A stretch of DNA of 64,000 nucleotides from Pedobacter duraquae (GTDB lineage: Bacteria; Bacteroidota; Bacteroidia; Sphingobacteriales; Sphingobacteriaceae), in NCBI RefSeq assembly GCF_004362245.1, contig NZ_SNWM01000006.1, positions 248,001 through 312,000 on the forward strand. The letters run 5' to 3'. Numbering within the stretch: the first letter of the stretch is position 1; every line of letters begins with the position of its first letter. A program made the translations under genes and the position numbers. The notes under the pieces were generated by a model. It did no database searches. It saw only the letters and a list, made by a program, of their open reading frames with translations, and was not told the DNA's origin. Positions 8,666 through 17,797 of the stretch are shown piece after piece.

Positions 8666-9584
8666 AGTTTTCGATTGTAAAAGAACTCAGGCTGACAAAT
8701 TCCTTAATTCTTTCAGCAATTTCTGCTTCTGATAAATTCAAAATTCTTTCTGTACCAAATTTCTCCACGCAGAATGATGCCAGGGCTGAACCGTAAACAA
8801 TTGCATTTTTCATATTGTTGAAGTTAATCGTTCCTACCTTTGCGAGGTATCCGATAAATCCACCGGCAAAAGTATCACCAGCACCAGTCGGATCAAAAAC
8901 CTCTGCCAATGGCAATGCTGGCGTAGAGAATACTTTATCTTCATGAAATAGCAATGCACCATGCTCACCTTTTTTAATAATCAAGTATTTTGGACCCATC
9001 TCCAGTATTTTCTTAGCAGCCTTCACTAAAGAATACTCGCCAGATAATTGACGTGCCTCAGCATCGTTAATTGTTAAGACGTCAATTAGCTTAATGGTCT
9101 CCAATAAATCATCCATCGCTACATCCATCCAAAAGTTCATTGTATCCAGAACAATCAGCTTTGGTTTGTTTTTAAGCCTTTTGATAACGGTTTGCTGAAT
9201 TTGAGGAGTAAGGTTACCCAACATTAGATATTCGCAATCCTGATAGCTTTCAGGGATCACAGGATCAAAGTCTGCAAGAACATTCAACTCGGTAACCAAT
9301 GTATCGCGACTGTTCATGTCATTGTGATACTTACCAGACCAGAAAAATGATTTCTCTCCGGCTTTGATTTGTAATCCTTCGGTATCTATGCCGTGTGTGT
9401 CTAACAGGTCGATGTCCTTTTTTTGGAAGTCATCACCCACAACTCCGACAATTTTAACCTTATCGTAGAAGTAAGAAGCGGCTAAACTTGCATATGTTGC
9501 GGCTCCGCCGACTATTTTATCCGTTTTTCCGAAGGGAGTTTCAATAGCATCAAAAGCTACAGTTCCTATGATTATCAGGCTCAT
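8664..9584 (-). CDS. PfkB-family carbohydrate/nucleoside kinase
   Basis: The 306-residue protein is a ribokinase-like small-molecule kinase. The N terminus has the GGAATYASLAASYF substrate and glycine motif (about residues 26-39), and the C-terminal signature DPTGAGDTFAGGF (about 231-243) holds the anion hole and the catalytic aspartate D237. The spacing is normal for the family, and no signal peptide is present. It resembles the Bacteroidota proteins annotated as sugar or nucleoside kinases; ribokinase, adenosine kinase and others cannot be told apart here. It is a single gene convergent with the cytochrome-b5-like gene. Confidence 0.92.
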   Translation of the reverse strand: MSLIIIGTVAFDAIETPFGKTDKIVGGAATYASLAASYFYDKVKIVGVVGDDFQKKDIDLLDTHGIDTEGLQIKAGEKSFFWSGKYHNDMNSRDTLVTELNVLADFDPVIPESYQDCEYLMLGNLTPQIQQTVIKRLKNKPKLIVLDTMNFWMDVAMDDLLETIKLIDVLTINDAEARQLSGEYSLVKAAKKILEMGPKYLIIKKGEHGALLFHEDKVFSTPALPLAEVFDPTGAGDTFAGGFIGYLAKVGTINFNNMKNAIVYGSALASFCVEKFGTERILNLSEAEIAERIKEFVSLSSFTIEN

Positions 9585-9726
9585 ATAAATTAGTTAAAAT
9601 TTTTTTTTATTTTTTTCACTGCAAATATTGCATAAATAAATTAAAACCCCTAATATTGCATTCCCAAAACGAACGAAGGATATCAACTTTAAAGACTTCC
9701 AGAAGCCGTTTTCGGATAACCAGTAC

Positions 9727-9800
9727 TCCTTCTTAGCTCAGCTGGTTAGAGCATCTGACTGTTAATCAGAGGGTCGCTGGTTCGAGCCCAGCAGAGGGAG
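9727..9800 (+). tRNA. tRNA-Asn (GTT)
   Basis: The 74-base cloverleaf has a perfect acceptor stem (TCCTTCT at 9727-9733 with AGAGGGA at 9793-9799, one G-T pair), a D arm with TAGCTCAGCTGGTTAGAGCA, an anticodon arm TCTGA-CTGTTAA-TCAGA with anticodon GTT, and a T arm with GGTTCGAGCCC. The discriminator base is G9800 and CCA is not encoded. A terminator begins 10 bases later, so it is a single-gene transcript. Confidence 0.97.
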
Positions 9801-9810
9801 CAAAAATACA

Positions 9811-9840
9811 AGCCTTACCATGTCCGGTAAGGCTTTTTTG
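9811..9840 (+). terminator. Terminator of tRNA-Asn
   Basis: A perfect 9-bp stem, AGCCTTACC at 9811-9819 with GGTAAGGCT at 9826-9834, closes a 6-base loop and is followed by a T tract. Confidence 0.9.
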
Positions 9841-9942
9841 TTTTCTGGACTTTTTTTATCGCCTGGCCGAGGCGACTGATATTTTTAATCAAGCTAACCC
9901 TGACACATACTTTGATCCGCTGGCGTAGAATTTTTTACTAAG

Positions 9943-11034
9943 TCAGGGGTTGCTTTTCACCCGCATATTACTAAAATATTTCCTTACCGGGATATCGTAA
10001 AATACCATCACTAAATAAGCTATTCCGGTTAACAAAATCAGGCCAGTGATGACTATGGAAGCCAGTTGCATTAAACCCGGCTTATGACTGTTGTAATAGT
10101 TGCCAAACATCCATAACACTACATAATGTGTCATATACAGGGGATAGGAGATCTTTCCTGAAAATAGACAAAGCTTTTTCAAGTCAGGGGCTAAAATAGC
10201 GCCCGCGCCTAAAGCAATCAGCAATGGAAAGTAAAATAAAACTATGAAAGGTTCTGATAACCAGTTCCATTTCGAAAAGGGCATCACAAAAGCGAGGATC
10301 AATAGCACGCTAATACCTATAAACCCCAGTTTGTTTTTGATGATCCAGTTGGAACGGTAAATCAGCAGACCCGCTAAGAACGAATACGAAATCCGTGTAC
10401 AACCGTCCCAGAAAGTTGGACCACTCCAGCCACCCAACAAATTACCGGATCGGTAACTTACATAGCAGATAGCAATAGCCGAAATTACCAGCAACAACAA
10501 GAGGTAGCTGCGGCGTATATTATAAAGTACAAACGCATAGGCGATATTGGCAATATACTCCCAAAATAATGACCAGGATGGCGCATTAAAGCTGAACAGG
10601 TTGAATCCGCGGTCGGCAATCACCGGCAATGGAATGAGTAAGACAGAACAGATAAATGTGAGTATAATTTTTCCAGTACTGTACAGTTCTGGATGACCAC
10701 CAAATGGATCAAATAGAAAGGCCAGCAGGCCTAGCAATGAGCCGGCAATGACCAGCGGGTGTAGCCTGATGATTCTTGACTTGAAAAACTCGAGAATCCC
10801 GATTTTTGCCAACCTATCATCGTACGCATAACCAATCACAAATCCCGAAAGGCAGAAGAAAAAATCTACGGCCAGGAAACCATGACCGATAAAATTTTTA
10901 CTGGCGTCAGTATAAATCCATTCCATAAAATGAAAAGTTACAACAGCCAGTGCAGCAACTCCCCGTAATCCATCAAGGATCTCGAAATGTTGCTTAGTTT
11001 TTAGATTCGTCGTGGTGCTTTCGTTTCTATCCAT
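9943..11034 (-). CDS. Acyltransferase-3 family membrane protein
   Basis: The 363-residue protein belongs to the integral-membrane acyltransferase family 3 (OafA/NodX-like), which transfers acetyl or other acyl groups to sugars of surface polysaccharides, oligosaccharides or glycolipids. The N-terminal signature LDGLRGVAALAVVTFHF (about residues 19-35) has the conserved arginine and the likely catalytic histidine, and about ten hydrophobic segments follow, including GHGFLAVDFFFCLSGFVIGY. There is no C-terminal SGNH domain. No polysaccharide genes are nearby, so the acceptor cannot be inferred. It is a single leftward gene. Confidence 0.93.
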   Translation of the reverse strand: MDRNESTTTNLKTKQHFEILDGLRGVAALAVVTFHFMEWIYTDASKNFIGHGFLAVDFFFCLSGFVIGYAYDDRLAKIGILEFFKSRIIRLHPLVIAGSLLGLLAFLFDPFGGHPELYSTGKIILTFICSVLLIPLPVIADRGFNLFSFNAPSWSLFWEYIANIAYAFVLYNIRRSYLLLLLVISAIAICYVSYRSGNLLGGWSGPTFWDGCTRISYSFLAGLLIYRSNWIIKNKLGFIGISVLLILAFVMPFSKWNWLSEPFIVLFYFPLLIALGAGAILAPDLKKLCLFSGKISYPLYMTHYVVLWMFGNYYNSHKPGLMQLASIVITGLILLTGIAYLVMVFYDIPVRKYFSNMRVKSNP

Positions 11035-11140
11035 TCCATTTATATACCACCGTGATCAGCAGAATAAGCATCATCACTGAAAAGTTTGTAGGTGTTCAGC
11101 ATCACAATTTTAGATAAAATAAATGATTTAATTTATGCGT

Positions 11141-11173
11141 AAAAAAAAACGGGCCCTCAAAAAAGGAACCCGC
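11141..11173 (-). terminator. Terminator after the DUF4374 gene
   Basis: On the minus strand GCGGGTTC (11173-11166) pairs with GGGCCCGT (11156-11149), including G-T pairs, and is followed by about nine Ts. It lies about 27 bases after the DUF4374 stop and would end the receptor-lipoprotein transcript. Confidence 0.75.
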
Positions 11174-11199
11174 TCATTCAAAACAATAGCTTAAAGATT

Positions 11200-12522
11200 T
11201 TAGAATACACCGATATAGTGATTTCCAGCTTTGTTAACCAACTTGGCACCTTTGGTAAGCGTACCTGTTCTGCTGTTCATAATGTAGATGTTACCATCTT
11301 TACCAACAGGAGTTACTGCTACAAATACTTCGTCTCCGTTTACCACAAAGCCCTGATATTGGTTAAAGCTCAAATCGGCATCGTCAGGGATAGCTACTTT
11401 AGTTGCAGTGCGCGCATTAAGGTCCAGGCGGGCAATATAACCACCTTTGTCGGCTACACTATAAACGGCATAACCGATTCCGTTTCCTGCATATCTCCAG
11501 GCCTCAACATATGTTCCTGTTACACCCAGTGCTGCATCTAAACTGAATACATAAGAATTGTCATATTCATTGCTCTGGTTTATTTTAAGAATATGAGAAC
11601 CTGCAGTTCCATTCTGTGTTGCCTGGTAAATGTTCCCGTCTTCACCTAAAAATGCGTTGAAGCTGCGGTAACCATTCGTGTTACCCTGACTAACTGTAGA
11701 ATTGATCAGCTTTGGATTTTTCAACGAAGGATAATCAACAATTACAGATTTTGCACCGATTTTAACAGCACCTGTATTGTCAGTAAGGCCAGTTGCCGGG
11801 TTATATTTACTTTTTGAAGCGCCGATGATCAGTTTATCTCCTGCTTTATTCAATACTGGTGCATCTAAACGGCCGATATAAAAACCTTGTGCTTCTTCGG
11901 CAGTAGACAATGGAATCTCATACTGCTCATAGGTTTTGATGCCTGCAGCCTGTAAGTTTAACGATAAGACAGTCGATGTGCCCCGGGCATATCTGTAGGT
12001 TGTTCCATTTGCTTCAGTGGTGATCTTCACATTTGAAACATTTACAGCAATACCTGTTTGGTCATTGTCAAATAACTTTACCCATCTCGGAGATGCAGTA
12101 GCATAACTTGAAATATTTACTTTATCAGCCAATTCAGTGTAGCTGGCACCACCGTTCACTTTATATTTAGAAAATTCTCCTCCATTAGGACCAGTGTATG
12201 CAATATTGAATAAGGTGCTACCATCGATAGAAGATTGTAAACGAGCAGTACGTTGTGATCTTACCGGAAAACCATTGTCATATACACTGATTGATTTGTC
12301 AGGGTTTTTGGCATCAGTTACGCTTACCGAATAAACCATTGTGCCGCCATTACCATCACCAGGCGTAGTGCCCATCAACGCTCCGGAAACAGTAATCCAG
12401 CGATTTGCATCACCAAGATTTTCCTCCGGAGTAGTTGTTTCACTGTCTTTAGAACAGCCAGTAACGGTTACCGCTGTTGCAAACGCTCCAAACATCAGGA
12501 GTTTTAAGAATTGCTTTTTCAT
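11200..12522 (-). CDS. DUF4374 lipoprotein, partner of the TonB receptor
   Basis: The 440-residue protein starts with a lipoprotein signal peptide whose lipobox is VTGC (Cys at residue 23), so it should be anchored in the outer membrane. The rest reads as repeated beta-strand units ending in short turn motifs, which suggests a beta-propeller. It fits DUF4374, a family known mainly from Bacteroidota next to TonB-dependent receptors for siderophores or other iron compounds. The gene follows the receptor gene by 19 bases and ends at a terminator. A role as substrate-binding accessory protein at the cell surface is inference. Confidence 0.85.
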   Translation of the reverse strand: MKKQFLKLLMFGAFATAVTVTGCSKDSETTTPEENLGDANRWITVSGALMGTTPGDGNGGTMVYSVSVTDAKNPDKSISVYDNGFPVRSQRTARLQSSIDGSTLFNIAYTGPNGGEFSKYKVNGGASYTELADKVNISSYATASPRWVKLFDNDQTGIAVNVSNVKITTEANGTTYRYARGTSTVLSLNLQAAGIKTYEQYEIPLSTAEEAQGFYIGRLDAPVLNKAGDKLIIGASKSKYNPATGLTDNTGAVKIGAKSVIVDYPSLKNPKLINSTVSQGNTNGYRSFNAFLGEDGNIYQATQNGTAGSHILKINQSNEYDNSYVFSLDAALGVTGTYVEAWRYAGNGIGYAVYSVADKGGYIARLDLNARTATKVAIPDDADLSFNQYQGFVVNGDEVFVAVTPVGKDGNIYIMNSRTGTLTKGAKLVNKAGNHYIGVF

Positions 12523-12541
12523 GTTATGTTTCGATTTGATT

Positions 12542-14941
12542 TTAGAAATTATTTATGTTGTAGGTGAATTTTAAATAAAATGCTCTTCCGGGTTTCTGGG
12601 CTGCGAAGTTATCGTAGGCTTCTTTGTCAAAAATGTTCTTGGCATCAAAGCTCAGGACCATCTTCTGGTTCGGGAATCTGTAGCTCGCTCCCAGGTCCTG
12701 GATAAATTGGGTAGGGGTAACATTAAACTCATCTCGTTTAAGCTGCCAGATTGTTTCAAACGGATGTACATAGCCAAAGTTGTAAAATACATTCAGCACC
12801 GATTTCTTCTGCAGCGCATTGTTGAAACGGTATTGAACATTGCCATTAGCAGTAAAGAAGGGTTCATTAGGAATTTGCTTGCCATCAAACAGAGACGCTT
12901 TGTCCTGAAGCAAAGCATTGAACTTCGACATATTCAGCACAACATTCAGCTTACGATAAATATAATTCAGCTCAGCCTCGAAGCCTATGGACCTCACGCC
13001 CGAAAGATTTACATTGTTGGTAGTCTCCATATTGGTTACACTTCTGTCGCTGGATAGTGCAACAATCTTATCCTGCGTGTTCCGTATAAAACCAGAACCC
13101 GAAATAGAGATGCTATGTGCATCAAACTGATATGCTCCGGCACGGAATCCGAGATTTAGATTATCGCTGATTTCAGGCTTGATGGAGGGGTTGGCCATAA
13201 CGTTGTCAGACTGGTTACCAAATATCTCCTGCTCTCCGGGCATCCTTACGGCTTTCTCTGCCGAACCGATCAAAACGAAATTAGGTTTCAAAGAATATGA
13301 CACCGCCAGCCCGTAGCCTGTAGTATTTCTGTTATCGCTGGTAACACGTTCTACCCGAGTGGGCTGGCCATTTACAACCTGCTGAACGGGATCCATCCTG
13401 TCAATTTTCTGCTGATAATATTTGGCAAATAAATTAGTCCTCAGCCGATGATCAAAAGCCTCCATTTCATAAGATAAAGCAGAAACGTTTTTTGTCAGAT
13501 CGCTGGTAGATAAGTAATTTCGCTCCAATACAGTTCTCAGCTCATCAGAATCCTGACGATCAACAACATAAAACATATGGTTGAAAACCACTTTGTGGTT
13601 AGCTGCGATGTTATAACTCAGGCTGGCTCTTAGCGTAGCAATTTGCCTGCTGATGGTATTCATGGTGGGTGCTCCCTGCTGCGCTCCGGTTAATGTGCGC
13701 AATGGAATACCTCGGATTCCAATTACTTTTTCTCCATTCCAGTTATATCTATAGCTTACCGTATCCTGGATATATTGCTCTCTGTCGCTATAAACACCAT
13801 TAAAAGTAAAGTTTAACCCCTCCAGTAGCAGGTTATTTTTCCTATAATCCACACCAAATACCTGGGCTTTTGATTTTGAAAACCTACCCATATAAGGACG
13901 ACTCATGTACTGACCGTGCTGTACTTCATCATAAGTGTCTGAAATGTTGTAGTTCAACATCAGGTTATCTGCCCACTTAACGTCTGTATAACCCAATTCG
14001 AACCGGCTGCCATACGACTTATAGGCATCATTAAATCTTTTTCCGCGGGTCTCAACCATTTGCCCGTTAGGCAATTCATTTCTTACAAATTTCCCACGAA
14101 CTTCGTAGTCGTTATCAGAGTAACTGTAAAAACCGGATCCCCGTAGCGTTAAACCGGTTTTCGGATCCCGGTATGTTCCACTTAAGTCCGTCTGTTGGGT
14201 GTTAAATGAGCCATAAGATGCCGAAGCAATCAAGTTGTTGCGCATCCCGCCTTTTTTGAGGATAACATTGATCCCCCCACCAAGGAAGTCTCCTGCCAGG
14301 TGTGCCGGTAATACACCTTTATAAACCTCTATTCGCTCTATAAGCGCCGGTGGAATATTATTCAGGTTAAAAGATGATCCGTATGTGGAAATCTCTATAC
14401 CGTCTATAAAAACACCAATTGCCCGTCCCGACATGCCATTTAAGTTATAGGTAGCACTGGATCCCAGTCCCCCGCTTTGGCGTACCCTAACGCCAACTGT
14501 CCTGTTTAACAGTTCATTGGTCTGCAAATTTCTTAATGATGCTTCTTTGGTATCTATTACATTAACCGAAAAGCCCGAAGTTTCTATCTTTCTTTTTTCT
14601 GTCTTACCTTGAACAGTAACCTGGTCCAGTTCCCTATGACTTCTATCTTTAACACTGATGTTGATGCGTTCTGAAGATCCTGCGATCTTGATTTTCATGC
14701 TCTTAAATTCTGTCACGATTGAACTTATATTCAGCGTGTACGAGCCATATACCATCGATCTGATCTCATAATTTCCGTTATCATCGGTCATTGTCTTTCT
14801 GTTTAGCTCCTTCAATTCTACCGTAGCACCAGAAACTGGTTTCTGGTTGTGATCTGTCACCTTTCCAGATAGGTTGCCCAACTGGGCAGATGCTATTTTA
14901 GTTAAACAGAAAAATATAAAGAGGAGTAAACAGTGTTTCAT
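12542..14941 (-). CDS. TonB-dependent outer-membrane receptor (siderophore-type)
   Basis: The 799-residue protein imports a ligand across the outer membrane using TonB energy. It has a Sec signal peptide (ending ASAQ, about residue 19), a carboxypeptidase-regulatory-like beta domain (about 21-105), a plug domain (about 125-230, with GLGSSATYNLNGMSGRAIGVFIDGIE) and a 22-strand barrel ending in an aromatic residue (YNINNF). The length and the absence of an STN domain or SusD partner favour an iron or siderophore receptor over a glycan SusC. The divergent AraC gene and the DUF4374 gene support this. The actual ligand is unknown. Confidence 0.93.
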   Translation of the reverse strand: MKHCLLLFIFFCLTKIASAQLGNLSGKVTDHNQKPVSGATVELKELNRKTMTDDNGNYEIRSMVYGSYTLNISSIVTEFKSMKIKIAGSSERINISVKDRSHRELDQVTVQGKTEKRKIETSGFSVNVIDTKEASLRNLQTNELLNRTVGVRVRQSGGLGSSATYNLNGMSGRAIGVFIDGIEISTYGSSFNLNNIPPALIERIEVYKGVLPAHLAGDFLGGGINVILKKGGMRNNLIASASYGSFNTQQTDLSGTYRDPKTGLTLRGSGFYSYSDNDYEVRGKFVRNELPNGQMVETRGKRFNDAYKSYGSRFELGYTDVKWADNLMLNYNISDTYDEVQHGQYMSRPYMGRFSKSKAQVFGVDYRKNNLLLEGLNFTFNGVYSDREQYIQDTVSYRYNWNGEKVIGIRGIPLRTLTGAQQGAPTMNTISRQIATLRASLSYNIAANHKVVFNHMFYVVDRQDSDELRTVLERNYLSTSDLTKNVSALSYEMEAFDHRLRTNLFAKYYQQKIDRMDPVQQVVNGQPTRVERVTSDNRNTTGYGLAVSYSLKPNFVLIGSAEKAVRMPGEQEIFGNQSDNVMANPSIKPEISDNLNLGFRAGAYQFDAHSISISGSGFIRNTQDKIVALSSDRSVTNMETTNNVNLSGVRSIGFEAELNYIYRKLNVVLNMSKFNALLQDKASLFDGKQIPNEPFFTANGNVQYRFNNALQKKSVLNVFYNFGYVHPFETIWQLKRDEFNVTPTQFIQDLGASYRFPNQKMVLSFDAKNIFDKEAYDNFAAQKPGRAFYLKFTYNINNF

Positions 14942-14975
14942 TGATTAACAGTTTTTTAAATAATACTTTAGAATA

Positions 14976-14990
14976 AGTCTTAATAAGACT
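14976..14990. promoter_or_regulatory. Perfect 15-bp palindrome, candidate operator
   Basis: AGTCTTA-A-TAAGACT has perfect 7-bp arms around a single central A. It lies in the 77-base space between the divergent receptor and AraC genes, just downstream of the receptor's probable -7 element, where a bound protein would block transcription. The binding protein is not known; the AraC protein encoded next to it or an iron-responsive repressor are candidates. Confidence 0.5.
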
Positions 14991-15000
14991 AACTTCGCTG

Positions 15001-15008
15001 CAAAGATA
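15001..15008 (-). promoter_or_regulatory. Probable -7 element for the TonB receptor gene
   Basis: Read on the minus strand the octamer is TATCTTTG, matching TAnnTTTG. It would place the start of transcription near 14995 and give a leader of about 54 bases holding the 15-bp palindrome. No clear -33 box is seen; the expected place overlaps the first codons of the divergent AraC gene. Confidence 0.5.
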
Positions 15009-15018
15009 GAAGCTGAAT

Positions 15019-16017
15019 ATGACGCAATCGGGAGTAGAAATAACGCTAAAGGGAGAATCTGATCTGATGCCAGACAATGTATTCTCATTCCATAAAGCCA
15101 CGGCAGTGAGCTACGCGGTCGATACTGAAGATAGAAGCAGAATAGAAATCCGTATGTCTTATCCGGGTGATCAAGAAGAAGAAACCTTTCAGATGATATT
15201 TGTTTTAAAAGGAGATATCAGTTTCACAAAACGAGGGGATGGGATGGTTTCCAGAAATATCGGCGCCCAGCAGCATAACCTATGTCGTTTGGAGTCAAAA
15301 TCTACCAGGATGTTCATGAGTACCCCGGACGACGAAATCCTATGCATCAACCTAAGTGCAACTTTCTTAAAACGTTATATGCTAAATGATCATCCGGCAT
15401 ACCGTACGTTAATGATGCCTGGCGATGCAGAAATGCCGATAGCGCTTTTGCCAACCAATATGCATATCACACCCGAAATCAACGCAATCTTACAACGTCT
15501 TTCTCATGCTGCCGAAAGTGCATTCTGCGATCAATTGCTACTTGAATCAAAGGTGATAGAGCTATTGGCTTTGCAAATCTCCCAATTTGAGAAAATTCCT
15601 GATCATGCCAGTACCACAGCGCATCTGAAAAAAGAAGAAGTAGAAAGAATGGAATTAGTGAGAGGCATCTTGATCCGTCAAACCGGTGAGCTATTGTCAT
15701 TGAGAGCCTTAGCCCACCTGGTGGGAACTAACGAATTTAACCTCAAACGTAATTTCAAGGCTGCTTTCGGTAAAACCGTATACGGATATCTAAATCAGTA
15801 TAAAATGGAGCAAGCTAAGTCCATGCTGATTACGGAGGAAATGACGATCAGCGAGATTGCCGGCAGAGTAGGATATAAACATGCCACACATTTTACCAAT
15901 GCATTCAAAAAATACTTCGGATATCTGCCAAATAAAATAAAAGCCGGAAAACTGGCGCTCCTCATTTTTGTTGAAGATTTTTCCTTTATTTCTGAGTACT
16001 TCGGACTGTTGTCCTAG
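15019..16017 (+). CDS. AraC-family regulator, PchR-like
   Basis: The 332-residue protein has a variable N-terminal sensor domain and a C-terminal pair of AraC helix-turn-helix motifs (about residues 215-315): LLSLRALAHLVGTNEFNLKRNFKAAFG and MTISEIAGRVGYKHATHFTNAFKKYFGYLPNKIK. The architecture and length fit PchR-like regulators that activate iron-siderophore receptor genes when the siderophore is bound. It is divergent from the receptor gene, with 77 bases between, so the receptor operon is the obvious target. The last residues after the second motif are unusually long and hydrophobic. The effector is inference. Confidence 0.9.
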   Translation: MTQSGVEITLKGESDLMPDNVFSFHKATAVSYAVDTEDRSRIEIRMSYPGDQEEETFQMIFVLKGDISFTKRGDGMVSRNIGAQQHNLCRLESKSTRMFMSTPDDEILCINLSATFLKRYMLNDHPAYRTLMMPGDAEMPIALLPTNMHITPEINAILQRLSHAAESAFCDQLLLESKVIELLALQISQFEKIPDHASTTAHLKKEEVERMELVRGILIRQTGELLSLRALAHLVGTNEFNLKRNFKAAFGKTVYGYLNQYKMEQAKSMLITEEMTISEIAGRVGYKHATHFTNAFKKYFGYLPNKIKAGKLALLIFVEDFSFISEYFGLLS

Positions 16018-16126
16018 CTAACTCATTCTTCAAATACATCAATCATTCCCATTTTATATAGGAGTAAATTAAAATTAATATTCAGGATATACTGTATTTG
16101 TAAATTGCGCGATATTCTTCTTAAAA

Positions 16127-17032
16127 ATGGAAAGACGTTCCGTTATAAAAAACCTTGGAGGCTTGTTATTACTTCCTGCTGTTGGCTTTGGTGCTAATTC
16201 AAACGCTGCTACCCCAGTGCTGCGTCTTGCACATATAACCGACGTACACCTGAAAAATGACCTTGGTGCACCCGCTAAATTTTCAAAATGTCTGCATCAT
16301 GTTCAGCAGCAGTCACCACGTGTCGATATGATCTTAAATGGTGGTGATGTGGTTTTCGATATGAATAAAGAAAGCCTGCAGACGATAAATGACCAGTGGA
16401 AATTACTTGATGATACCATGAAAAGCGAATGTAGCTTACCTGTTCACTATTGCTTGGGTAATCACGATATCTGGTGGAATGAAGACAGTAAAGCTGATGT
16501 TTTTTACGGCAAAAAATACGCTATTGATAAACTTCATTTAACAAAGCCATATTACAGCTTTATCAAAAGTGGATGGAAATTTATTATGCTAGATAGCACC
16601 CACCTTGATATTGATAATACCTGGTATATCGGTAAGCTCGGCGACGAACAGTTTCATTGGCTGGAAAATGAACTTCAAACAACAGATTCAAAAATGCCAG
16701 TCCTGGTCATGTCGCATATCCCTATACTGACTGCCTTGTTGATGATTGAAGATGATATCGTAAACAAATGGACAATGCTGGGCGGCGATATGCATACTGA
16801 TACCTCAAAAATAATAAGCCTTTTTTATCGGCACCCTAATGTTAAGCTCTGTTTAAGCGGTCACCTGCACATGCGTGATCAGGTTGTTTATAACAATGTT
16901 ACCTATCTATGTAACGGTGCGGTTTCTGGATCCTGGTGGAATGGGAATAGGAGGGAGACAGCTCCCGGTTATGGGCTGATTGATCTGTATGCCGACGGCA
17001 GTTTTAAGGAACGTTATGTGAACTACCTTTAA
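16127..17032 (+). CDS. Exported calcineurin-like metallophosphoesterase
   Basis: The 301-residue protein has all five blocks of the metallophosphoesterase fold: HITDVHL (about residue 36), NGGDVVFD (about 66), CLGNHDIWW (about 109), MSHIPI (about 202) and SGHLHMRD (about 244), so the two-metal centre is complete. The N terminus begins MERRSVIKN followed by a hydrophobic stretch and ANSNAA, a Tat-like or Sec signal peptide, so it should act in the periplasm. The substrate (phosphomonoester, phosphodiester or nucleotide) cannot be told. Its last four bases overlap the stop of the convergent esterase gene. Confidence 0.93.
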   Translation: MERRSVIKNLGGLLLLPAVGFGANSNAATPVLRLAHITDVHLKNDLGAPAKFSKCLHHVQQQSPRVDMILNGGDVVFDMNKESLQTINDQWKLLDDTMKSECSLPVHYCLGNHDIWWNEDSKADVFYGKKYAIDKLHLTKPYYSFIKSGWKFIMLDSTHLDIDNTWYIGKLGDEQFHWLENELQTTDSKMPVLVMSHIPILTALLMIEDDIVNKWTMLGGDMHTDTSKIISLFYRHPNVKLCLSGHLHMRDQVVYNNVTYLCNGAVSGSWWNGNRRETAPGYGLIDLYADGSFKERYVNYL

Positions 17033-17757
17033 AGATATAAAGGAAGCATCTTTTTCCAGAAATATGGCCGGTGAGCGTTGCTCTCCCAGATATGAAATTC
17101 GTTGGCAACGCCTTTTTCCCACATCAGCCTGGTAAGGTGTTGATTGCCGGATAAAAATGGGTCTGTTTCTCCTACAGCGAGGATAATGGTCATTTGCCGC
17201 ACTGCATCCAAAAGATTTCCTTCGCTGAGATTTGCAAGGTATTGTATAGGCATATTGAGGTAAACCTGCTCATCATGAAAGCCATTTAAAAGATCTTTAA
17301 AATCCCCGGGATTGTCGGTCAAATCGTATCTCCCGCTGATGCCTACAGATTTCTTAAATAACCATGGATATTTTAATGCAAGGTTGATGGCATGATATGC
17401 GCCCATGCTACAGCCCGCAGTTTCAATAAAATCGCCATCATTTTTTTGCCTTATCAAGGGCAATACTTCCCCAATAAGGTACTGCTCGTATTGAAGGTGC
17501 CTATCCATCCGAACCGAAGGGAAAACGTCCTCATTGTAAAAACTCTCCCGGTCGATGCTATCCACACAAAATAGCTGGAGCTCACCGTTGTCTATTCTTG
17601 ACTTCAGCGCTTCGATAATTCCCCAAATCTCGTAATCAAAAAACCTCGCCATACGTGTCGGGAAAAAGAGAACCGCACGGCCACTATGCCCAAAAACGAG
17701 CAATTCCATGTCGCGCTGCAGACTAGTACTAAACCACTTGTGGTATTCTCTGTTCAT
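17029..17757 (-). CDS. Putative esterase, alpha/beta hydrolase
   Basis: The 242-residue protein belongs to the esterase-D-like alpha/beta hydrolases. The nucleophile elbow reads GCSMGAYHA (about residues 118-126) with Ser 120, the acidic residue is probably in the VGETDPFL segment and the histidine in NAHRPYFW (about residue 230). There is no signal peptide, so it is likely cytosolic. It is the last of a leftward set after a VOC protein and an SGNH hydrolase, with gaps of 40-60 bases, so co-transcription is possible. Similar proteins in this phylum are annotated only as esterases of unknown substrate. Confidence 0.88.
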   Translation of the reverse strand: MNREYHKWFSTSLQRDMELLVFGHSGRAVLFFPTRMARFFDYEIWGIIEALKSRIDNGELQLFCVDSIDRESFYNEDVFPSVRMDRHLQYEQYLIGEVLPLIRQKNDGDFIETAGCSMGAYHAINLALKYPWLFKKSVGISGRYDLTDNPGDFKDLLNGFHDEQVYLNMPIQYLANLSEGNLLDAVRQMTIILAVGETDPFLSGNQHLTRLMWEKGVANEFHIWESNAHRPYFWKKMLPLYL

Positions 17758-17797
17758 TATGCTGAGATCTGGAAGAAAGATAGCCGCAATGTGTTAC

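Larger units (their letters stand above)
9585..9942. other. Intergenic region holding the tRNA gene
   Basis: This 358-base spacer contains the tRNA-Asn gene and its terminator. The left part is A/T-rich (long T and A runs just upstream of the kinase start). Right of the terminator there is a second small hairpin (TCGCCT at 9859-9864 with AGGCGA at 9870-9875). I see no open reading frame worth calling. Confidence 0.6.

Noticed and set aside
9859..9875. Second hairpin after the tRNA terminator
   Set aside because: The 6-bp stem has no T tract directly after it and lies past a good terminator, so I do not call it.
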